Source of the DNA: Branchiostoma floridae
Taxonomy: Eukaryota > Chordata > Leptocardii > Amphioxiformes > Branchiostomatidae
Reading direction: 5' to 3'
Assembly (NCBI RefSeq): GCF_000003815.2
Contig: NC_049991.1
Location: 20,781,762-20,845,761, forward strand
Length of the DNA: 64,000 nucleotides
The notes below the pieces were generated by a model. The model saw only the letters and a list, made by a program, of their open reading frames with translations, was not told where the DNA came from and ran no database searches. Positions 60,601-64,000 of this stretch are shown here, piece by piece (position 1 is the first letter of the stretch; each line of letters begins with the position of its first letter). The position numbers and the translations under genes are program-made.

Positions 60601-61936
60601 ATAAAGAAGAAAACTGTGGGGAAATAGGAGCAGTTTGGTCAAAAAACTTTTATCGCAAAATTATTTTGAACCAACAGTTACTGTAACAAAAACTTCCACC
60701 ACCACAATTAAATTCGTGTCAAAGAGACGGATGCATTTCTGAAAGCTTGATGATCTGAAATGTAATATTTCCTTTGAAACTCTATAATGTGTACAGTGGA
60801 TTGATAGTCTATAGTGCTAGTGCCAAATCATCGTGACCTACCCGCTGAACCTGCGCACACGGTGTACACAATCCTGTCTCCGCTCCCGTCTCCAGGAAAG
60901 GCCGCTGTTGTCCTGTGCAGGCTCCAGTAACTCCCGCCTATCCCACGTCGGCAGTTCTCGGCGTAACACCTGTAAAAGCCGAAACTCCTGTCCACTGTAG
61001 CCCCGGCTGAGAAAGCCAAGTTCGCCACAACAAATACGCCGACAGACGGGAGACAGCCGAGCACGTTGTTGATGTAGGGGTCGGAGTCGTACTCACTCAC
61101 GCAGCTGGAAACACAATATCAACATCTCTAACATATATCTAAAAAATTGGTCACACTTGACTCCTTTACATTACAAAAGATATTGACAACTAAAAAAAGA
61201 TACCATATGCAAGAAAAGACATCATGCCCATTGCAAGAAAATATATACATAGCTCTCACCAAATATTTGCTCCTTTAGAAGCTTCACCACTGCAAAGATT
61301 CCCTTAAACCAGCGACAAAATCAGAAACCAATATGAATTCATTCAAACGAGCCGTACAATCTGACCTCTGACTCCTCTGATCAAAGGAAGAAATGACCTA
61401 GTATTTTTTCCTTAAATGAGCTTGATGTCGAAAATTGTTGATGTTTCGTTCTATTCATATGATTATGGTTGTGATGAGTTTCCGTAATGAATGATTTTGA
61501 GCTGTTAGTGCTTGAGTTGATAAGTTATTAACGTTAATAATTATCGATTATTAATTTTTAAGTTGAAGGGCTCCCTTGGAAATCAGTTTCTCTAAAACTG
61601 AAGGGATCAGCCTATATGATACAAATAAATAAAAAAAAAGATCACAGGACAGAATTACTACCAGCGTTCACTTTGACTTTTCCACATGTCCCAGAACCTA
61701 CCGGATGTACACGGGGTCGCTGCCTGTCCCACCCTGGACTGCATTATTCTCCCCACAGCCCGTTGGCCTCAGTCCATACCCAGCACAGAGGTTCTGGTAG
61801 TCCCTGCACCAGTTCTCAGTGGCAGACAGACCGTCAGCCGGCAGCCTCGCCTCGATGGCGAAGAAGTCTACTCCTTTATACGTCTGGTTTGCGGTACGGA
61901 GGACTTCAAAGGCGTGGGTTGCTGATGACGACAATA
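35976..61936 (-). CDS. Polycystin-1-like 11-TM protein, partial N-terminus (39 exons)
   Basis: A multi-exon gene of ~2,420 residues as seen, N-terminally open at 61936. The exons, in transcript order, are listed in the block entries below. Domain order is cysteine-rich module, EGF, 10-EGF array, two calcium-type EGFs, EGF-like, FN3, Thr-rich linkers, GAIN with GPS, first membrane span, PLAT, ten further spans including the polycystin (TOP) domain between spans 6 and 7, and a pore loop. This is the PKD1/PKD1L architecture, without visible PKD or REJ repeats. Family members act as large adhesion-type receptors or channel subunits with PKD2-type partners. Phases agree at all 38 junctions except for one missing base in exon 43042-43527. 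If the pore exon is read through rather than spliced, a stop falls at 35947. Confidence 0.85.
36880..40106 (-). CDS. Polycystin-like gene: membrane spans 2-8 and polycystin (TOP) domain
   Basis: Exons 39616-40106, 39096-39228, 38597-38838, 37881-38055 and 36880-37557. Hydrophobic spans include [73 protein letters not shown] and [21 protein letters not shown]. The last begins the TRP-like channel part. The extracellular polycystin domain follows, with [20 protein letters not shown] and the [18 protein letters not shown] signature. Two more spans then lead into the pore module. Confidence 0.88.
40351..41180 (-). CDS. Polycystin-like gene: PLAT domain
   Basis: Exons 41016-41180, 40678-40838 and 40351-40529. 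[20 protein letters not shown] and VTFKLFG mark the start of a PLAT/LH2 domain, [16 protein letters not shown] and YFVCGEWLA its end. In polycystin-1 proteins this cytosolic domain follows the first membrane span and binds phospholipids and trafficking partners. Here it sits in exactly that place. Confidence 0.88.
41541..48486 (-). CDS. Polycystin-like gene: GAIN/GPS region and first membrane span
   Basis: The exons are 48431-48486, 47062-47121, 46706-46777, 46414-46545, 45882-45972, 45209-45366, 44688-44930, 43042-43527, 42401-42549 and 41541-41765. The early small exons are helical and charged. From 44688 on come beta-rich GAIN-type sequences, and in 41541-41765 the GPS signature [13 protein letters not shown] with the HL/T autoproteolysis site, then a hydrophobic span ([20 protein letters not shown]). 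GPS cleavage yields non-covalently linked fragments in this family. Exon 43042-43527 contains a one-base frameshift near 43190-43206: the frame up to RPDD and the frame from [12 protein letters not shown] differ, with no room for an intron. Confidence 0.8.
44085..44560. repeat. Degenerate dispersed/tandem repeat
   Basis: Contains two to three diverged copies of a segment around CACCGCTAGGAGGCCCATTA / CACCAGGGGGCCCAAACTTA, related to 9470-9560. It lies in the polycystin intron before the 43042-43527 exon. No coding content. Confidence 0.5.
47122..48430. other. Large intron, nothing recognised
   Basis: Intron of the polycystin gene between 48431-48486 and 47062-47121. AT-rich; no further exon with matching phase and no recognisable repeat apart from short GC-rich patches near 47500-47530. 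Confidence 0.4.
48534..48989 (+). mobile_element. 5'-truncated LINE with 11-bp target duplication
   Basis: Encodes a LINE ORF2 C-terminal tail ([14 protein letters not shown] ... FRDH-like ... [11 protein letters not shown]) up to the stop at 48794, a short 3' UTR and an AATAA-repeat tail. It is flanked by exact ATAAACGACTT at 48523-48533 and 48990-49000. The insertion is only ~37 bp from the polycystin exon 48431-48486 and opposite in orientation. Confidence 0.85.
49119..49563 (-). CDS. Polycystin-like gene: Thr/Ser-rich linker exons
   Basis: Exons 49453-49563 and 49119-49235, both phase 1-1. They encode related Thr/Ala/Pro-rich segments ([40 protein letters not shown]) that look like duplicates of each other. 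They are probably O-glycosylated stalk. Confidence 0.75.
49714..49995 (-). CDS. Polycystin-like gene: fibronectin type III exon
   Basis: A single phase 1-1 exon of 282 nt encodes one FN3 domain. It starts [11 protein letters not shown], followed by the [20 protein letters not shown] strand pattern (conserved Trp), the [14 protein letters not shown] signature, and closes with VMEVVTG. It is probably an extracellular spacer or ligand-binding module. Confidence 0.9.
50466..50561 (-). CDS. Polycystin-like gene: EGF-like exon
   Basis: A phase 1-1 exon of 96 nt encoding [20 protein letters not shown] and [10 protein letters not shown]. Cysteine spacing resembles an EGF/scavenger-type module. The acceptor is TTTTTAAG and the donor GTATTG. 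It connects the calcium-type EGFs to FN3 in phase. Confidence 0.75.
50664..51202 (+). mobile_element. Penelope-like element remnant with inverted flanks
   Basis: The central ORF piece 50842-50982 ends in TAG and encodes [20 protein letters not shown], the tail typical of the GIY-YIG region of Penelope-like elements. It is flanked by inverted arms: 50693-50841 (AATATTCAAATACAGTTCAA ... ATACAGCTAACTAAA) and 51083-51202 (TTTAGTTAGCTGTAC ... TTGAATTGTATTTGAAT). The left arm starts with the family end motif AAGGTTAGACATCCAGGTAA. It lies in a polycystin-gene intron on the opposite strand. Confidence 0.75.
50742..50790 (-). ncRNA. Hammerhead-ribozyme-like motif, copy 2
   Basis: Minus strand: CTGACGA (50783-50777), a perfect 6-bp stem II GAGTGA/TCACTC closed by the loop TGGATG, then GAAACGTC. 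Both core boxes are intact, and loop II matches the copy at 29.9 kb. Stem I pairing is weak (about two base pairs), so this copy may be inactive. The corresponding place in the right arm (about 51130-51165) has lost GAAAC. Confidence 0.6.
51203..52500 (-). mobile_element. Non-LTR retrotransposon with reverse-transcriptase remnants
   Basis: The minus strand encodes [30 protein letters not shown] and the catalytic-box region [10 protein letters not shown], then a C-terminal portion (51507-51968) ending in an NYYTRQRNQ-like segment. At least two frameshifts (near 52445 and 52100-52190) and in-frame stops break it, and it is 5'-truncated. The catalytic ADD is present, but the copy is not intact. 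It lies in the intron between the EGF and EGF-like exons. Confidence 0.8.
53187..54020 (-). CDS. Polycystin-like gene: two calcium-type EGF exons
   Basis: Exons 53898-54020 and 53187-53306, phase 1-1. Both begin D-V-(N/D)-E-C and carry the N...Y/F consensus of calcium-binding EGF domains with six cysteines ([16 protein letters not shown]..., [15 protein letters not shown]...). Their introns are unlike those of the array, so they are not part of the recent expansion. Confidence 0.88.
53690..53882 (+). repeat. Triplicated CR1-like 3' terminus
   Basis: Three tandem copies, period ~60 bp, of a GCCGAAGGGCGGTTAAACCG - GCTATATAGATACAGATACA unit. The first also has the preceding CAGCTGCTGC...ACCTGCAAAGCTGG. 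It is the same family as 24080-24170. It lies in a polycystin-gene intron. Confidence 0.8.
54503..56953 (-). CDS. Polycystin-like gene: ten-exon EGF array
   Basis: The exons are 56816-56953, 56577-56714, 56337-56474, 56094-56231, 55855-55992, 55609-55746, 55370-55507, 55128-55265, 54889-55026 and 54503-54637. Nine are 138 nt and the last is 135. All are phase 1-1, so modules can be gained or lost without frameshift. Each encodes the same six-cysteine EGF ([14 protein letters not shown]...[12 protein letters not shown]...GC), differing at a few positions. The exon-to-exon period is ~240 bp, and the introns are as similar as the exons, so these are recent genomic duplications. Confidence 0.9.
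54745..54800 (-). pseudogene. Truncated EGF exon in the array
   Basis: The 3' half of an array exon (CACATCCAGTTCCACTAGTG on the plus strand) is fused directly to the intron sequence that should precede the next unit. The 5' half and the acceptor are deleted. The remaining donor cannot be used, so the array skips from 54889-55026 to 54503-54637. Confidence 0.8.
57441..57530 (-). pseudogene. Decayed EGF exon
   Basis: Clearly related to the EGF array ([16 protein letters not shown]) but ends in TGA after ACCTGTACC, lacks the 3' half and its donor, and has AAG in a poor acceptor context. It sits ~490 bp upstream (in transcript terms) of the first intact array exon. Inclusion would truncate the protein, so it is called dead. 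Confidence 0.8.
58221..58490 (+). mobile_element. tRNA-derived SINE, best-preserved copy
   Basis: The head begins GGGACCGCGTAGCGCAGCGG, with an A box at 58230-58241 and a perfect B box GGTTCGAATCC at 58273-58283. Then come CTTGGGAAAGGCACTTTACA, CTCACTTTACTCAGGTG, the body GGACGTAAAATGGAGGTCAC and CACGTTAAAAAAA, ending in GTGCGATGGTGCGATG repeats. It lies in an intron upstream of the EGF array. It is not a functional tRNA, because the acceptor arm does not pair. Confidence 0.85.
58893..59015 (-). CDS. Polycystin-like gene: EGF exon
   Basis: A phase 1-1 exon with six cysteines ([15 protein letters not shown]...RCIC...GC). It matches the LDLR/complement-type EGF seen upstream of many calcium-binding EGFs. 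The acceptor is TATATAG and the donor GTGGGTG. Confidence 0.85.
59819..60410. mobile_element. MITE with CTTCACACG termini
   Basis: The ends AGGGCCTTCACACGG and TCGTGTGAAGGGGGCT are inverted, and both sit next to TAA, suggesting a 3-bp target duplication as in PIF/Harbinger. The interior is packed with GGAATG/CATTCG-type motifs in both orientations, so it folds extensively. No transposase. It lies in the intron between the N-terminal module and the first EGF. Confidence 0.7.
60842..61936 (-). CDS. Polycystin-like gene: N-terminal cysteine-rich module (2 exons)
   Basis: Exons 61702-61936 and 60842-61104, joined in phase 2. The first contains [20 protein letters not shown] and [13 protein letters not shown]. 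The second has a CVSEYDSDP start, [14 protein letters not shown] and a closing IVYTVCAG. It reads as one ~165-residue extracellular module with 8 cysteines that I cannot name; related modules occur in other invertebrate secreted proteins as far as I recall. The 5' acceptor (ATCCTAG) implies an earlier exon with the signal peptide, not identified within 61937-64000. Confidence 0.65.
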
Positions 61937-64000
61937 CTAGGATTCAAGATAAAAATGCAAACTAGAATTCAAAATCGGTTGTGAAGTTTTGCATTTTACG
62001 TAGCCTAGCCGTCGATGTAAACTACAATTTGATAAATGTGGAGTTGTGGGTTTCTGTATTTTTATGACAGTTGTAGTATGCAAAAATAAGTCATGATTAG
62101 CACAATTCATGTCTACTGAGGGTTGAATGCAATTTGCTAATATATAAATTCTATATGATATATCTATTTATTGTAAGTGTAAAATTTCAGTTAAAATGTT
62201 TCCGTTGTAATTTTTCTACCATTAACACTATGGAATATTAAAAAAAATGAAGGCGGGTGAGAAATCTGTCGTAATTTCCTGCCAATGTCCAGAGCGACGC
62301 GCCTATCCTCATTCTCAGGCACCCGCATTCGTGAGGCACTTCCGAGGAGCGAGAAGTGAAGAAAAAATCAGAAAAAGCAAGATATTTCAACCCACACCTG
62401 TGGTAGGGTTGAAACATAGATAGGACAGAGGTGTAGAAGGCGAGAGAGCGAGGGCAAGCAGGTTCACGTAGATGGCGACCAAAAAGGAAGAGTCTATGTT
62501 CGGCATACCATACTCTGTGTGTTCAGTCATTTGTTCAACTTTGCTGATCACTTAGATTTCAGAATGAAATCAAAATTTCATCACATGCTCGCATCAATTT
62601 TTGGGTTCCCAGAGAATGCCATCAATAAAACCGGATCAACATGGCCTTATCTCTTAATACAGCAGTAAGGATATAAAAAGGTTGACATCTTTCTGTAATA
62701 TTACCTTATACATCGTAACAGAAAAAAGGAGTTGAGGAAAACTAAATAATCTTGATAGGGCTCTATTCTCTGTAAAGGTGTTGTCTCTATGTGCTTTTGG
62801 GTCACTGGCATTTCTTCACGTATTGAACCACATGCTGTCGGGCCGGCAATGCCTGTTGGTAAGTTATCAGTCCAGTCATCGAAGTGAAGAAAACCAGATG
62901 TAAACATTGCCTAACAAGCAACGCCTAAAAGAAGTCACGCCAACACGTTAATAGAGTAAAATAAAGAGTGAACACATTTTGTTCGACTTTTAAGTCTAAA
63001 AAAACGTGGAATTAATAGTGATATAATATTAAGTTATCTACGTTATTCGTCGTCTTCGTCGTCTTCTGCGATGGCCGGTCAGTGTAATATTGGAGAACTG
63101 CGCATAATTTCAGGTCGATAGTTTGGGCACCTTTCATTTTTTCACTCGTCAATTTTCATCAACATCACCTTCTACTTAATATTATTCCATGTCTCCAGAA
63201 TTTTGTTCCATCTCTCAAAAGTTTTCAGCAATGACTGATAAAACGTGCGCCTTCTTTTCTTGGACAAATCTTTCGTCAAATTTCTGTCAACTCATAATTG
63301 CTCTTCTAGTTACCATAACATTATAGTTGATGAAGTGGCTTGGTAAGGCCTTCGAGAACATGTTTATATGATAAGGTTTTAGCTTTAAACATACTTTCTG
63401 ATCCGCTATTTATCGCTATGTAGTATATGGTGACAGGAATATCAAAATGCTGGCACGTTTGTTGCCTAGGTTTGGCCGAGTGTATGTTTTTATCCGATCT
63501 GAACGTTATTGATAATTGGCGTAAACACTATGCGTGTATTAAAAAAAGTCATGACTACATAGAATATCACATTATTTCCGCAAAAGAGTATAGATGTAAT
63601 TCGTATCTGTCAAATAACTGTCATATAGATGTCAACTACTCAGCAATCGGTTTATTTTTGGCCCAAAACGCGAAGAGCAAAATTACCTGTACAGCTAGAA
63701 TGCACAGACTTTGTCTTTGATGATATCAAATATTGGCCACGTAGACAAGTTGTAACATAGATGTCAAAAACATGATAGATGCATTTATTACTTTGTGACA
63801 GTCAGTCAGCCATGTCATATGGTATATTACTTTGAGACTAAAGGGTAACCTCCGTCGACATAGTATTGTGAACGGTCTATGTGTTTAGTGTTTGCACCTA
63901 TATCTCTGTTCCGTTTGCCGCATTCGTATGTGGATTTTCATGTCGTCTGTACTCGGTTTTGAAATGATGCACGTTCCTTTCTTTTCGCGGTAGCTGTTGT
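61937..64000. other. Right flank, no supported exon
   Basis: The upstream exon(s) and promoter of the polycystin-like gene should lie here or beyond. The minus-strand ORF 62701-62907 and plus ORF 63427-63720 show no recognisable domain, signal peptide or matching splice phase. AT-rich, nothing else recognised. Confidence 0.4.

Noticed and set aside
62701-62907. 68-codon minus ORF as the first exon of the polycystin-like gene
   Set aside because: It has a Met but no signal-peptide-like hydrophobic core, and no donor in the phase required by the exon at 61936 was found.

Overview
This is an intron-rich animal genomic window, most probably from an invertebrate deuterostome such as amphioxus (Branchiostoma). 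That assignment is inferred from gene content and from the dense mix of small foldback elements, SINEs and non-LTR retrotransposon ends. No prokaryotic features are present. Two assembly gaps (N runs at 792-891 and 20767-21078) interrupt it.

Layout. Positions 1-7000 are a tandem satellite of ~290-300 bp monomers that changes orientation across the first N gap, followed by a small 49-bp minisatellite near 7.8 kb. Positions 9282-17319 (minus) hold an eight-exon leucine-rich-repeat gene (714 aa) that reads cleanly through all splice junctions. Divergently, 20251-29690 (plus) is a complete twelve-exon serine-hydrolase-like (SERHL-type) alpha/beta hydrolase of 322 aa ending in the peroxisomal signal SKL. 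Positions 30.8-34.3 kb are mostly old repeated non-coding DNA. From 61936 down to 35976 (minus) runs a very large polycystin-1-like gene of at least 39 recognisable exons. In protein order it has a cysteine-rich N-terminal module, an EGF, a ten-exon array of near-identical EGF modules, two calcium-type EGFs, an EGF-like exon, FN3, Thr/Ser-rich linkers, a GAIN/GPS region, PLAT, eleven predicted membrane spans and the polycystin extracellular domain. Its N-terminus is not found in the window. Immediately 3' of it, on the same strand, lies an intact-looking Ulp1-type cysteine-protease ORF with a zinc-binding tail (34324-35377). Splice phases permit it to be the last exon of the polycystin gene via a short coiled-coil exon (35573-35669).

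The two best candidates for something undescribed are (1) the possible polycystin-Ulp1 protease fusion and (2) hammerhead-ribozyme-like motifs on the minus strand inside fragments of a Penelope-like retroelement family scattered through the window. Also notable are a minisatellite that multiplies a splice acceptor of the SERHL gene five-fold, 5S-rRNA-headed and tRNA-headed SINEs with a common body, a one-base frameshift in the polycystin GAIN region, and recent two-unit expansion of the EGF exons.

Exon coordinates were read by hand from GT/AG junctions with phase checks. They may be off by a base or two in places.
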